This document shows, piece by piece, positions 1 to 8,348 of a stretch of 64,000 nucleotides of DNA. The stretch is from Desulfoscipio geothermicus DSM 3669 (GTDB lineage Bacteria > Bacillota > Desulfotomaculia > Desulfotomaculales > Desulfallaceae), in assembly GCF_900115975.1 (NCBI RefSeq), contig NZ_FOYM01000001.1, positions 1 through 64,000 on the forward strand, given 5' to 3'. The stretch's first letter is position 1; the number at the start of each line of letters is the position of its first letter. A program made the position numbers and the translations under genes. The notes below the pieces were generated by a model. The model did not search any database. It was not told the DNA's origin and was given only the letters and a program-made list of their open reading frames with translations.

Positions 1-121
1 GGGTGTTTTTGTTGTTAGATTTCAGATTTACCAAGGGTTTGAGGGCATTTTTCTAGTGCGAAAGTTGAATTATTAATTATTTCCTCTTATGAAAAAAATT
101 TAGGTTCAATCAATTGCGCAA

Positions 122-161
122 ATAAAAAAACCAACCCTTCAACATTTTAATGAAGAGTTGG
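122..161 (-). terminator. Intrinsic terminator of the DUF2294 gene
   Basis: An 11-bp stem with one mismatch (CCAACCCTTCA pairing with TGAAGAGTTGG, loop ACATTTTAA) is followed on the minus strand by a run of seven T. It lies about 40 bases past the stop of the DUF2294 gene. Confidence 0.8.
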
Positions 162-199
162 TATATTCCAAACTGACATCAAACATGCCTTTTTAAGAA

Positions 200-559
200 T
201 CAACCAAACAAAACCTTATCCATTTTAATTAATATTACCCTCTCGCCACTCTTTGTGCTAATGTCAGTATGCATACTAACAATATCACAACCAGTTACTT
301 CGGATATTATCTTTGTAAGATATTGCTTCCCGTTTTCCAACAACTTTGAACGCATTGACTTTACCATAAGTATGCCGTCCAGATCCTTGGCAAGTTCAAC
401 TTCAGCCTTGGTCAGCACCCCTTCAAGCCTAACCAATACCATATCGCGTATAATATCAGTTTTAACATTAATTGGTCCCCTGCCAAGAAACTCGCGCTCA
501 AACTGCATAAATTTTTTTGACAACTGATCTTCTATTTGACCTTTAGAAAAATTTTTCAT
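200..559 (-). CDS. DUF2294 domain protein
   Basis: A 119-residue protein that matches what I know of the DUF2294 family: KGQIEDQLSK near the start, then a basic GRGPINVKTDIIRDM stretch, MVLVRLEGVLTKAE, and a C-terminal part ending in RVILIKMDKVLF. The biochemical role of the family is not established. An upstream in-frame ATG at 601 would add 14 residues, but AGGAG sits seven bases before the ATG at 559, so I take that start. It stands alone, ends at a clear terminator and has a remnant of an unrelated gene upstream. There is no signal peptide or membrane segment. Confidence 0.75.
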   Translation of the reverse strand: MKNFSKGQIEDQLSKKFMQFEREFLGRGPINVKTDIIRDMVLVRLEGVLTKAEVELAKDLDGILMVKSMRSKLLENGKQYLTKIISEVTGCDIVSMHTDISTKSGERVILIKMDKVLFG

Positions 560-659
560 AAGCAACTCCTGATTGCTTAGTCCATGGCCCCTTTCAACCA
601 TTATAATAAGTATATATTAATAAACCCCAAAATGCAAGGGAGTTAAATTTGAAAGCAAC

Positions 660-796
660 AAGGCACACTGGACCCTTCTTTTGCTGGTATCGCGCCTCCC
701 ACAAACGCACCTGTTCCAGGGACAGTTGCGGGTCACCCGGATAAGCAGGCTGCCGGCTTCGCTGGGCGGCCTGATCGGCCCCTGTTCGATGAACAT
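660..796 (-). pseudogene. N-terminal remnant of a radical SAM protein
   Basis: From an ATG at 796, with GGGAGGGG nine bases upstream, the minus strand reads [19 protein letters not shown] and then [11 protein letters not shown]. This is the typical start of a radical SAM enzyme, just reaching the first cysteines of the CxxxC-type cluster motif. The next residues read CVCGRR rather than the expected C-x-x-C spacing, and similarity stops there. What remains is roughly the first 30 codons with their original ribosome binding site. The start and binding site look intact, so a short peptide could still be made. Confidence 0.6.
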
Positions 797-1023
797 TGCT
801 GTAAACCCCTCCCGTAAGATCAGTGTTACGGAAATTTTATCATAAGTTAATGAGCTGTAACGGTTAATTACTATTGTTCCCTACATCTTACCACAATTTT
901 TTTGTGTTTTTTTACTTTTATTGCCGCACCAATTGTGATTTCCCCGGCTCTGTGATATATTATTTTTAATAAATTGTGATAGATATAACTTTCACCTTTT
1001 TTTTTGGGGGAGGTAAGTTCCGG

Positions 1024-1809
1024 ATGGTTCCTGCTTTTGTGAAAAACTTTTTACATACGGGCGAACGGGTGCGGAAAACCGTTTCCGCCAGCATGGCGGA
1101 ACAGGAAAACTGCCGGTTGGTCCTGACCGACAAACGGCTGCTGATCACTTCGGATAATTTTTTTGGGCGGGGTACAATTTTTCACGAGCTGGACTACCTG
1201 GATATCCGGGGCTGGCAGGTGGAAAATCCGGACCACACGTCCTGCACCCTGTTGTTGAAAACCACCGCCGGGCCGATCGGCGTCAGCATCACCCAGTCGC
1301 ATATCAATGAAATCCAGAACATCATCAACGACCGGTGCGGTGGGAAGTTCAGGATCGAACAAATTCCCATTAACCGGCGGCTGGCCAGCAACAAGTGGTC
1401 CACCGTCACCCTGCTCTTTATTTTCCTGTTAACCATGCCCTTTATAACGGAAAAAATACAGAACCGGGGCTACTTTAACCAGGAACCGGACCGGCCGGCG
1501 CTTACCGAAGCCCAGCGACAGGCGGCCTACCGGGAATGGTCGGCCAAAATTAAAGAATACTGGAACAGCCGGGAAAATGAAACCGGCATCGTTACCGACA
1601 TTAAAATGTACGAAGAAACCAACGCGGTACGCGTAAACGTTAACATGCAGGACCTTGATGAAAACAACGCCGGCCGGTTGGCTGAATTTATCAGCGGCAA
1701 CTTCCGTTTAAACTTTCAAGACCGGGCACTGATCTTGAACATTTACAGCCCTTATCCGCATATTATCCTCACCCGGGTCTATAACACCGCCGGTGTTAAA
1801 AACACTTAA
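1024..1809 (+). CDS. Membrane-anchored protein with PH-like N-terminal domain
   Basis: 261 residues, function unknown. The first ~110 residues (ENCRLVLTDKRLLITSDNFFGRG, then a hydrophobic/charged beta-rich part) resemble bacterial PH-like domains, in which the phrase 'vLTdkRLli' is characteristic. A hydrophobic segment around residues 128-145 (STVTLLFIFLLTMPF) is a probable single membrane helix, followed by a charged ~115-residue C-terminal domain. GGGGGAGG at 1006-1013 sits ten bases before the ATG at 1024; a GTG at 976 is in frame but has no such site. The histidine kinase gene starts 22 bases downstream on the same strand, so the two are probably one operon and this protein may be an accessory to the kinase. 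Confidence 0.7.
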   Translation: MVPAFVKNFLHTGERVRKTVSASMAEQENCRLVLTDKRLLITSDNFFGRGTIFHELDYLDIRGWQVENPDHTSCTLLLKTTAGPIGVSITQSHINEIQNIINDRCGGKFRIEQIPINRRLASNKWSTVTLLFIFLLTMPFITEKIQNRGYFNQEPDRPALTEAQRQAAYREWSAKIKEYWNSRENETGIVTDIKMYEETNAVRVNVNMQDLDENNAGRLAEFISGNFRLNFQDRALILNIYSPYPHIILTRVYNTAGVKNT

Positions 1810-1831
1810 CACCTGAAAAGGGGCCTTGGCA

Positions 1832-3334
1832 ATGCCTTTTTTCCGCAGGCAGAGTTTAAAAACGCAGTTATTGGTTATTGTATTTTTGGCGCTGCTGCTG
1901 CCGGCGGCCGCCATGTTTTACGATATTTTTTTTGCCGCCAAAACCGACGATGTGCTCATTCATGCCACGGATAAAAAATTAACCCGCATCGCCAATCTGG
2001 TGCATGACCAGGTCCGGCGGGAATTAAAATCTTATCCCGGCAACAGCCAGCCCCTGGAAGAAGTTTTTACGGCGGTCACCGACCCCTTGATCAAACATTA
2101 CCCCGGGGTAAGGATTTGCTTGTATGACAAAGACTCCGGCGACATAACCATCCTGGGCTATTTACATGAATTCGGCACCCGCCTGCCCGAAGAAAAAAAA
2201 GAACGTGAACGGCGCATATATAATGAAACAAAAGCGGGCATCAATGCGGTGCTGGCCAGCGGCAACGCCATCAGCAGGCTGGGTAAGACTTACGACGACC
2301 AGTTTTTGGAGCGCCTGGTGCCGCTGCAAATAAACTCCCGAACTATCGCAGTGATCTGGGCCGAAGAAATGATGCACCCCATCTTCGCCCGGAGTTCCCG
2401 CATGCGCCTGGTGATTCGCTATGTCATACTGGGCGTGTTCGGTCTCGGAATTGCCGCCTCGCTGGCCACCATTTTCGGCCTGGTCAGAAGAATAAACATC
2501 ATCAAAGACGGAACGGTTAAGCTGGAGCAGAATTTAAACTATGCGTTACCGCAAATGCCCGGGGAAATGGGTCAGATCACCTCCGCCATCAACAAGATGG
2601 CCCGGGGGCTCATTGAAAAGGAGCAGCTCATCGACCAGTACAGGCGCTCGGAAAACTTGATCGCCATGGGGCGCACCATTACCGAAATCGCCCACGAATT
2701 GCGCGCGCCGGTAAGTGTTATTCAAGCCGCCGCCCAGGCGATGGCCCTCAATTTTCAAGACCTGCCCCGGCTTGACGAGTATATTCAACAAATTGACCGG
2801 CAGGTGGAACGTCACAGTAAGTTAATTAACGAATTGCTTGATTTCGGCCGCCCGGACCCCGGCACCATTGAAAAAATGGATATAAATGAATTGATTAAAT
2901 CCGTACTCACCGCCAACGAACCGTTAATATCGAAGACCGGCATTAAACTTAATTACCCGTCTGCCGGGCATAAACCGCTGGTTATCCAGGGGAACGCGGA
3001 AAAACTGAAACAGGTATTCACCAACCTGATAATCAATGCCCTGGAGGCGATGCGGCAAAACGGCGTTTTAACCATTGAATCCCATGCCGCCGGCGAGCAG
3101 GTCGCGGTCTCGGTCCGCGATACCGGAGAAGGCATTCCGCCGGAAGATTTACCCAATATTTTTGAGCCCTTTTACACCAAAAAAGCCGGGGGCAACGGAT
3201 TGGGTCTGGCGATTTGCAAGCGCATCGTCCAGATTCACGGCGGTTCCATCGAGGTAAAAAGCGTAAAGGGAAGCGGGAGTGAATTCATCGTAAGCCTGCC
3301 ACTTTATGAAAGGGATGTGATGGCTGTTGAGTAA
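1832..3334 (+). CDS. Membrane sensor histidine kinase (HAMP, HisKA, HATPase)
   Basis: About 500 residues. Order: membrane helix ~12-30, extracytoplasmic sensor ~31-190, second helix ~193-215, HAMP linker ~216-265, dimerisation domain with H-box AHELRAPVSVI (phospho-acceptor near His288), then an ATPase domain with N-box NLIINALEAM (~400), DTGEGIP (~430) and GNGLGLAICKRI (~453). All catalytic motifs look intact, so it should autophosphorylate and pass phosphate to a response regulator. No full-length regulator is adjacent; the only receiver in the window is the lone one at 6.7-7.1 kb. A TTG at 1826 is also possible, but the ATG at 1832 is better placed after AAAGGGG. The periplasmic domain gives no clue to the signal. 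Confidence 0.9.
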   Translation: MPFFRRQSLKTQLLVIVFLALLLPAAAMFYDIFFAAKTDDVLIHATDKKLTRIANLVHDQVRRELKSYPGNSQPLEEVFTAVTDPLIKHYPGVRICLYDKDSGDITILGYLHEFGTRLPEEKKERERRIYNETKAGINAVLASGNAISRLGKTYDDQFLERLVPLQINSRTIAVIWAEEMMHPIFARSSRMRLVIRYVILGVFGLGIAASLATIFGLVRRINIIKDGTVKLEQNLNYALPQMPGEMGQITSAINKMARGLIEKEQLIDQYRRSENLIAMGRTITEIAHELRAPVSVIQAAAQAMALNFQDLPRLDEYIQQIDRQVERHSKLINELLDFGRPDPGTIEKMDINELIKSVLTANEPLISKTGIKLNYPSAGHKPLVIQGNAEKLKQVFTNLIINALEAMRQNGVLTIESHAAGEQVAVSVRDTGEGIPPEDLPNIFEPFYTKKAGGNGLGLAICKRIVQIHGGSIEVKSVKGSGSEFIVSLPLYERDVMAVE

Positions 3335-3404
3335 AGTGAGAAAAATCGTGGTGGCCATAGCGCTGTTTGGTGTTATTATGCTTATAGCCTCCTATTTAAA
3401 ATGA
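3327..3404 (+). CDS. Possible 25-residue membrane peptide overlapping the kinase stop
   Basis: A TTG overlaps the kinase stop and opens a frame reading SKVRKIVVVAIALFGVIML and ending IASYLK, i.e. two basic residues followed by one strong hydrophobic helix. Translational coupling to the kinase is conceivable. There is no separate ribosome binding site and the frame is very short, so this is tentative. Confidence 0.3.
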   Translation: MSKVRKIVVAIALFGVIMLIASYLK

Positions 3405-3410
3405 AAGGCC

Positions 3411-3533
3411 AAAAAGGGGACTGGGGCTCCGTAAAAGGGGACTGGCTCTTTTTTCGCTTTTTGAAAAAAGTGCCTGTCCCCCTTTTACGGAGCCAGTCCC
3501 CTTTTACCTGAAAAAAGTGCCTGTCCCCTTTTT
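3411..3533. repeat. REP-like GGGGACAGGCAC hairpin array, copy 1
   Basis: Several direct and inverted copies of AAAAGGGGACTGGC and AAAGTGCCTGTCCCC are packed in about 120 bases and form strong stem-loops in either strand. The same unit recurs at 11.8, 14.7, 37.8 and 43.1 kb, always between genes. It follows the kinase gene and probably also acts as its terminator. No REP-associated transposase gene is in the window. Confidence 0.85.
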
Positions 3534-3536
3534 TGC

Positions 3537-3716
3537 TAAGTGTGTGTTCGAAAAGTAGCATGTACATGCTAGTACAGCATTTGAGCAAAGTTTGCCAAGT
3601 CGGGGTAGTTAGCTTTGGTGCCAGGTGTTGAAAGATGAAAATCGAAGATTTTTCAACTTTCAACACCTGGCACCTATCAAACGTGTGTCTCGCGCTGACT
3701 TTTCGAACAACCTCTA
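3537..3716 (-). mobile_element. MITE-like element, copy A
   Basis: A 180-bp element bounded by inverted TTCGAAAAG ends (GTGTGTTCGAAAAG on one side, CTTTTCGAACAACCTCT on the other). It carries a large internal hairpin (3617-3674) built on GGTGCCAGGTGTTGAAAG. It is homologous to copies at 11,942-12,155 and 20,584-20,804 but inverted relative to them, and has no coding capacity. It abuts REP array 1. Confidence 0.75.
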
Positions 3717-3835
3717 TAAACGGAAGTTGACAAAAACCCTTTAACATGTTATTGATAGGATAAATATTTGTCATTTTTGAGATCCAAATATTCATAATTT
3801 TCTATTATTTTTTTTTTGAAGGGGGGTGGAGAATT

Positions 3836-4450
3836 ATGCAAAGATGTTTGAGAATTATGGATATCATGCGCCCACCCGCGGACTATCCGACCGTAACACC
3901 GGAACAAACCATCCGGCAGGCCTGGCATATAATGGGAAGCCATTACCGAAACAGGCGTTTTGAATATGACAACGGCGAACGACTGCTGTTGGTGGTTAAT
4001 AAAGAAAACCGGCTGGTGGGGCTGGTAAACGGCGCGTTAATCACCAAACATGTGGATGCGCGGGTCTACGAATTGGCTTCCAGGGTTCCCGGGGGTTTTC
4101 TGGAGAATGAGAGCGATCCCGCCACCGCCTGCCTGCTGCCCCGCCTTAAAGTAAGCGATATTATGTTACCCGTTGAAAACATAGCCCTGAAAAGCACGGA
4201 AACTATCACCAAAGCCCTGTTCATCATGCTCAGGAACAACCTGGGCAGCCTGCCCGTTTTAAACATCTACCGGCAAGTTGTCGGCACTGTCGCGGCGGGC
4301 GACGTATTCCATCACCACGGCCTGGGCTCGGGCTATTGTAAAACGGCGTTTATGAACTACGACTATTTACGCTATGGTTTATTTGATGATTACTACGCAA
4401 ATTACGATGAAATTATAGAAAAAAAAGAAGCCCCGCAGGGGACTCAATAA
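3836..4450 (+). CDS. CBS-domain pair protein (first of three)
   Basis: 204 residues. Two CBS modules, ~5-75 (IMDIMRPPADYPTV start) and ~98-160 (VSDIMLPVENIALKST start, RQVVGTVAAGDVF end), then a Tyr/Asp-rich tail (LRYGLFDDYYANYDE). CBS pairs bind adenine nucleotides or similar ligands and usually regulate a partner enzyme or transporter; no partner domain is fused. Two divergent paralogues lie at 7.6-8.1 and 18.3-18.9 kb. All three stand next to or within a few kb of secondary anion transporters, and this one converges on a DASS transporter. GGGGGGTGGAG precedes the ATG. The ligand and target are unknown. Confidence 0.85.
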   Translation: MQRCLRIMDIMRPPADYPTVTPEQTIRQAWHIMGSHYRNRRFEYDNGERLLLVVNKENRLVGLVNGALITKHVDARVYELASRVPGGFLENESDPATACLLPRLKVSDIMLPVENIALKSTETITKALFIMLRNNLGSLPVLNIYRQVVGTVAAGDVFHHHGLGSGYCKTAFMNYDYLRYGLFDDYYANYDEIIEKKEAPQGTQ

Positions 4451-4487
4451 TAGGGAGAAGGTATGGGGAGAGAAAAAAACCCTTTTA

Positions 4488-4526
4488 ACGGCGGCCGGGC
4501 CGGCAAGCCCGGCCGCTGCGCTGTTT
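4488..4526. terminator. Terminator between convergent CBS and DASS genes
   Basis: A perfect 10-bp GC stem (GCGGCCGGGC / GCCCGGCCGC) is followed on the plus strand by TGCGCTGTTTTT. On the minus strand a looser T-rich stretch follows. It probably serves both converging genes. Confidence 0.8.
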
Positions 4527-4535
4527 TTACCAACC

Positions 4536-6146
4536 TTATTTCACGCCCGGCCAGGGTAGGAAGTTCCAGTAACCGAAGCAGGCAACTCCCCAGAGGATCA
4601 GTATGGAGATGATAATGGCCGGTATGCCGTACTTGATAAAATCGAACACCGAAAGCAGGTGCTCCCCGGTCTCCGGGTCCCGGGCCATCCCGTAGGCGAT
4701 GGCGTTGTTCACGGTGCCGACAATCATGGCGTGGGCGTAAGAGGAGCTGAAGGAGCAGGCCAGGCCCACCTTCCAGAGGTGGATACCGCCGATCTTGGCC
4801 ATGGGCAGCACCACCGGGCCTATTGCGCCCACCGTGGCGCCGTCCGACATGAAGTTGGTAATTATCACGGTGAACAAACTGACCGCCAGCAGGATCAAGC
4901 TGCCGTGACTCCAGGATTCAGGCAGGATACCCAGAAACTCCCGGGCCAGCCAGAGGGCACCGCCGGTGGATTTCAGGGCCACGCCCATGGCGCAGGCTGC
5001 GGCGTACAGCAGCACCACGTCCATGGCCACCCGCCGCTGCAGGTCCTGCCAGGTCACCACCCGGGACAGTAGCATGGCGACCACGATAATTATAGTGGTT
5101 CCGCCCAGGCCGAACCTGTCGCTGAAGCCCACCCACAGCACCACCAGGGCGGCGAACAGGACGGCCATGCGCAGTTCCTTGCCCTTGAGGGGGCCGATAT
5201 TTTCCACGTTTTCCTTCATCACCTTGGCAATTTCAACATTGGCCTGGGTCCGGCGCCCCGCGGTGAAGTACATGTAAGCCCCCATGGCAATCGCCAGCAC
5301 CGGCACCACGGGCAGGCCGTACATCATCCACTGTCCGAAACTGATGGGCACCCCGTAGCCGCTGAAATAACCAACCATGATGGCGCTCCGGCCACCCACC
5401 GCCGGGGACCCGGAACCGCCCACGTTGGCCGCGAAGCAGATGCCCAGAAAGAGCAGTGCTGCCAGGGCCGGGTCGGCTTTAACGCCCGCTTTTTTGCACC
5501 CGTTGACATACACCAGCAGCAGAATGGGGCAGAGCAGCGCCACCAGCGCGTGTTCCGAAAAGAACCCGGCCACTACTGCCAGCAAGGGAAAAAAGAGGAA
5601 GCAAAAGCCCTTGGCCCCTTTAATTTTCCCCAGCAGCAGGTAACCGATACGCCGGTCCAGACCGGTGAGGGATACCCCGGCGGCCACACACAGCACCCCG
5701 CCGATGAAGAATACCGCATCCTTGAAATATGCCTGAGAGATTTTATTTATGGGCAAAAGCGAGAATAAGTACAGGATCACCGCCACCAGAAAGTCCGTCG
5801 CCCCCAGGGGTATGGCCTCGGTACCCCACAGCAGCGCCACCGTGAACAAAAGCGCCACGGTCACCTTGGCCTTTTGGGCCACCTCCACCGGGGTAAGCTC
5901 CGACTTCATCAGCTTGTTATATGAATCCACGTAGGTTGTGGTACCGCTCTCCAGGCTGGCTCCCAACGGTTTTTCCTCGGTCATCAGGTTCACCATGCTC
6001 TGCGGCGGGGGAATGATAACCATGGTAATGAAAAAGAGCGCCAGAAGCAGCATGATCAACGGCCTGTTCCCCGGCACGCCCGCCCACCAGGCCCAGGAAC
6101 CGACCGGTGCCGATTGCTCAACGCCGATAGTACTCACATCAGCCAT
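4536..6146 (-). CDS. SLC13/DASS-family Na+-coupled anion transporter
   Basis: 536 residues with a cytoplasmic N-terminus, a first helix at ~30-47 (LIMLLLALFFITMVIIPPP), a ~50-residue loop and about ten further membrane helices: the divalent anion:Na+ symporter fold. Family members import sulfate, phosphate or di-/tricarboxylates. The two signature Ser-Asn-Thr motifs are replaced here, by SEHA (in AGFFSEHALVALLCPI) and SDG (in TNFMSDGATVGAIGP), as in the second DASS protein at 41.3-42.8 kb. The substrate therefore cannot be read off from characterised members; sulfate is plausible from context only. AAGGAGG precedes the ATG. It converges on the CBS gene; DUF2292 and receiver genes lie upstream on the same strand. 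Confidence 0.9.
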   Translation of the reverse strand: MADVSTIGVEQSAPVGSWAWWAGVPGNRPLIMLLLALFFITMVIIPPPQSMVNLMTEEKPLGASLESGTTTYVDSYNKLMKSELTPVEVAQKAKVTVALLFTVALLWGTEAIPLGATDFLVAVILYLFSLLPINKISQAYFKDAVFFIGGVLCVAAGVSLTGLDRRIGYLLLGKIKGAKGFCFLFFPLLAVVAGFFSEHALVALLCPILLLVYVNGCKKAGVKADPALAALLFLGICFAANVGGSGSPAVGGRSAIMVGYFSGYGVPISFGQWMMYGLPVVPVLAIAMGAYMYFTAGRRTQANVEIAKVMKENVENIGPLKGKELRMAVLFAALVVLWVGFSDRFGLGGTTIIIVVAMLLSRVVTWQDLQRRVAMDVVLLYAAACAMGVALKSTGGALWLAREFLGILPESWSHGSLILLAVSLFTVIITNFMSDGATVGAIGPVVLPMAKIGGIHLWKVGLACSFSSSYAHAMIVGTVNNAIAYGMARDPETGEHLLSVFDFIKYGIPAIIISILILWGVACFGYWNFLPWPGVK

Positions 6147-6331
6147 TGTTTCAACCTCCTTTTATAAACCTAACTTATTAATCTTCAAGATAAGTCCATG
6201 ATCAGGCTGTCAAAATCCGATATTTTTCAAAACCGCAATGTGCTGTTATAACTTCACCGGGTCATTTTAACCACCCCCTTTTTCGTTAGTAATTTCTATC
6301 TCCCCTTCCGGGGGATAATATTTGAAAGCTT

Positions 6332-6523
6332 TTATTCTACGGCATTCCCTTCCGGCAAAGCGGTTTTTTCTTCCAGTTTCAAGGTATTTACGGTTTCATA
6401 TATGAGCACCGGCTGGCCGTTTTCCACCCGAATTGTCAACTCCCCCCGGGCCATGCGGCGCATAAAACGAATCAATTGTTTTTCACGATTGGTTAATGAA
6501 CCGGAGTCAGCACCCGAAGGCAT
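6332..6523 (-). CDS. DUF2292 (YezD-like) small protein, copy 1
   Basis: 63 residues: a helical N-terminal half (SLTNREKQLIRFMRRM) and a beta-hairpin half (GELTIRVENGQPVLIYETV), which is the DUF2292/YezD pattern. Members are often found near sulfur-compound genes, but their role is unknown. GGGGGAAAA lies eight bases before the ATG. A paralogue sits at 7.1-7.3 kb, with a receiver-domain gene between the two. A CRP/FNR-type palindrome is centred about 46 bases upstream of the start codon. Confidence 0.8.
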   Translation of the reverse strand: MPSGADSGSLTNREKQLIRFMRRMARGELTIRVENGQPVLIYETVNTLKLEEKTALPEGNAVE

Positions 6524-6561
6524 TGATTTTCCCCCTTCGTCATATATTGCAAATCAGATAA

Positions 6562-6577
6562 TGTGCTATTTTTCACA
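6562..6577. promoter_or_regulatory. CRP/FNR-type palindrome upstream of DUF2292 copy 1
   Basis: TGTGC-TATTTT-TCACA fits the CRP/FNR-superfamily pattern TGTGA-N6-TCACA with one mismatch. It lies just upstream of the 6523 start codon. Confidence 0.5.
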
Positions 6578-6585
6578 ATATATCT

Positions 6586-6676
6586 ATAAAACAAAGGCTG
6601 ACACACCCCCGGTTTTTTTCGGAGAAACGTCAGCCTATCGTTGTTCGATTCGGCACCACATTTTTAAATGTCCGAC
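6586..6676 (-). ncRNA. Conserved 21-nt motif plus terminator, copy 2
   Basis: Reading the minus strand: GTCGG, a small AT hairpin (ACATTT/AAATGT), then a 21-nt sequence beginning GCCGAATCGA (6654-6634) that is identical to 8413-8433, running into a GGCTGAC/GTCAGCC stem and TTTGTTTT. It lies 28 bases past the stop of the receiver gene, so it could be the 3' end of that transcript or an independent small RNA. Confidence 0.5.
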
Positions 6677-6703
6677 ACCTATATCGTTGTATATATCCTG
6701 AGG

Positions 6704-7078
6704 CTATACTTGGTTTTCCGTTAGCAGGACGCTTACTTTTTCCCTTAAACCGGCCATATCAAAAGGCTTGGTTAGATATCCCGCGGCTCCCCGGTTGATC
6801 GCCTCGAGGGCTACGGACATGGAACTGTACCCCGTCATGATCAATACCGGTATGCTTGCGCTTTTTTGCATCACCTGCTTCAGGATATCCAGTCCGTTCA
6901 TGTCATTTAAACTAACATCCAAAAGGATCAATTTGACATCATCAAGATTATCTGTAAACAATGCCAGGCCCTCCCGGCCGCTGGTGGCGGTCAAAATTCG
7001 GTACCCGCCGCTTTGTAAGGACTTTTCCAGGGCCCAGCACATACCCTCATCGTCATCAATGATTAATATGCTTGCCAT
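6704..7078 (-). CDS. Stand-alone response-regulator receiver domain
   Basis: 124 residues, a single CheY-like receiver: acidic cluster ILIIDDDEG, phospho-acceptor Asp in LILLDVSLNDMNG, Thr in VLIMTGYSSMS and the conserved Lys in GYLTKPFDM. There is no output domain, so it must act through a partner protein. The start is the ATG at 7078, six bases after GGGGAGGG; an in-frame TTG at 7093 would place that site inside the gene. It lies between two DUF2292 genes on the same strand and 18 bases after the upstream one, so they probably form an operon. The kinase at 1.8-3.3 kb is the only kinase in the window, but the pairing is speculative. Confidence 0.9.
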   Translation of the reverse strand: MASILIIDDDEGMCWALEKSLQSGGYRILTATSGREGLALFTDNLDDVKLILLDVSLNDMNGLDILKQVMQKSASIPVLIMTGYSSMSVALEAINRGAAGYLTKPFDMAGLREKVSVLLTENQV

Positions 7079-7096
7079 ATCTACCCTCCCCAAAAG

Positions 7097-7324
7097 TCAA
7101 CACTCATGAACTCCTGCGTACTGTCTCTTGGACCTTTTGTTGGATTTTATGCCGGAGACGGGGTGCTCTTCCAGTTTGAAAGTGCGTATGGCTTCGTAAA
7201 TTAAAACCGGTTTTCCGTTCTCCACCCGCACCTTGACCTCACCCCAGCCCAGTTCCCTAATAAATTTTATCAATTGTTTTTCCCTGTTGCTTAAAGGCAA
7301 AGGCACCACATCCTTTTCCCCCAT
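7097..7324 (-). CDS. DUF2292 (YezD-like) small protein, copy 2
   Basis: Up to 75 residues, with LSNREKQLIKFIRELGWGEV and VRVENGKPVLIYEAI. It is clearly paralogous to the 6332-6523 protein and extended by a basic C-terminal tail (SNKRSKRQYAGVHEC). The start is unsure: the ATG at 7324 has a weak site, while GGGGGAAAAGG lies inside the frame and would fit a GTG at 7309 or 7306. Alignment with copy 1, whose ATG follows the same GGGGGAAAA, favours the internal GTG. A near-perfect CRP/FNR palindrome sits 17 bases before the annotated ATG. Confidence 0.75.
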   Translation of the reverse strand: MGEKDVVPLPLSNREKQLIKFIRELGWGEVKVRVENGKPVLIYEAIRTFKLEEHPVSGIKSNKRSKRQYAGVHEC

Positions 7325-7340
7325 ATCTACCCGTGCGGTT

Positions 7341-7356
7341 TGTGATTTATCTCACA
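7341..7356. promoter_or_regulatory. Perfect CRP/FNR-type palindrome
   Basis: TGTGA-TTTATC-TCACA is an exact match to the superfamily consensus TGTGA-N6-TCACA. It lies immediately upstream of DUF2292 copy 2, where a bound regulator would block transcription or translation initiation. Confidence 0.65.
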
Positions 7357-7565
7357 ATACCACTGTATTTTAAAACCGTCAATACTTAATTTTATATTCA
7401 TTTTGATTTGTCATTGCCGGGACGTGCAGCCTGATATTGCTTGAATGCTGCGATACAAGGATCCTGTTGCACCTGTGAATTTTTTATTTTTTAAACTGGT
7501 TTTTTATTAACAAAGCAAAAAAAAGACCTCCAAAAAAGGCCCCCATAATTATGGCTTTGTTTTTC

Positions 7566-8081
7566 TTAGGCCATTTTAAGCCAATACAACCGGTGCCGGG
7601 CATTTAACCCCAGTTCCTCGTACACATCCGCTATCCGCACGATACCGATCACCTTGTGATAGATGTTGATTACCGGCAGGGCTTCCAGGCGGTGTTTAAG
7701 CATGATACGCAGGGCAACCACCAGTGAATCCCAGCTTTTCAGCATTATTTCTTCATCAGCGCACATTATTTCCCGCACCGAGCGCCGGTATTGCTCTATG
7801 CAATTGGCGTTCAGGTTCCCCTCATAATAGCCGGGAACCCTGCGAACCGCCGCCAGGTAACGCTGGTTGAAAGTTTTCAACATTTCCCGCATGGTAACCA
7901 TGCCCACCAGGGCGTCATCATCGTTATAAACCATCAGGTAACCCTGGTTATAGTCCGGGTGTTCTTCAATAGTGAAAACGAATTTGCACATTTTTTCCCA
8001 GGCATCACGCAAGGGCAAATTTTCACGGATGATCGGGTAACCCGCCGGAAGCATAATGTCCATAACCCGTTTTGCGCACAT
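7566..8081 (-). CDS. CBS-domain pair protein (second of three)
   Basis: 171 residues with two CBS modules: ~4-75 (RVMDIMLPAGYPIIREN start, DALVGMVTMREML end) and ~100-160 (REIMCADEEIMLKSWDS start, HKVIGIVRIADVYEEL end). It is paralogous to the 3.8-4.5 kb protein, including the shared segment YLAAVRRVPGYYEGN / YELASRVPGGFLEN between the modules, but lacks its Tyr-rich tail. The ATG at 8081 is preferred over the adjacent TTG because GGAGGTGAT lies seven bases upstream. A TTGTCACTAC-type site lies 180 bases upstream. Ligand and partner are unknown. Confidence 0.85.
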   Translation of the reverse strand: MCAKRVMDIMLPAGYPIIRENLPLRDAWEKMCKFVFTIEEHPDYNQGYLMVYNDDDALVGMVTMREMLKTFNQRYLAAVRRVPGYYEGNLNANCIEQYRRSVREIMCADEEIMLKSWDSLVVALRIMLKHRLEALPVINIYHKVIGIVRIADVYEELGLNARHRLYWLKMA

Positions 8082-8259
8082 CAAAGATCACCTCCCGTCA
8101 TAATGTAAGCCAACTTTTAGCTAAACGTTGCATTATGTTTTATTTAACTTAAATATAAAATAAAGTGGCTTTAGTTGTAAACAAAAACACCTTTAACAGA
8201 CATATTTGACAGTCCAGCAAACCACCTGATTTGGCTATAATTTCACAAACCAAGTACTT

Positions 8260-8269
8260 GTAGTGACAA
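8260..8269 (+). promoter_or_regulatory. GTAGTGACAA decamer (TTGTCACYAC family)
   Basis: One of five exact intergenic copies of TTGTCACYAC or its complement between 8.2 and 21.1 kb. This one lies 180 bases upstream of the CBS gene. Confidence 0.45.
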
Positions 8270-8348
8270 AATATTAACGACCGGCAAATATTATTATGCA
8301 ACTCAATATTGGTTAAATTTTTATACATTATTTAATTTAATTTTTATA

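Noticed and set aside
3411-3716. CRISPR array
   Set aside because: The repeated units are inverted hairpins of different spacing with no unique spacers and no cas genes.
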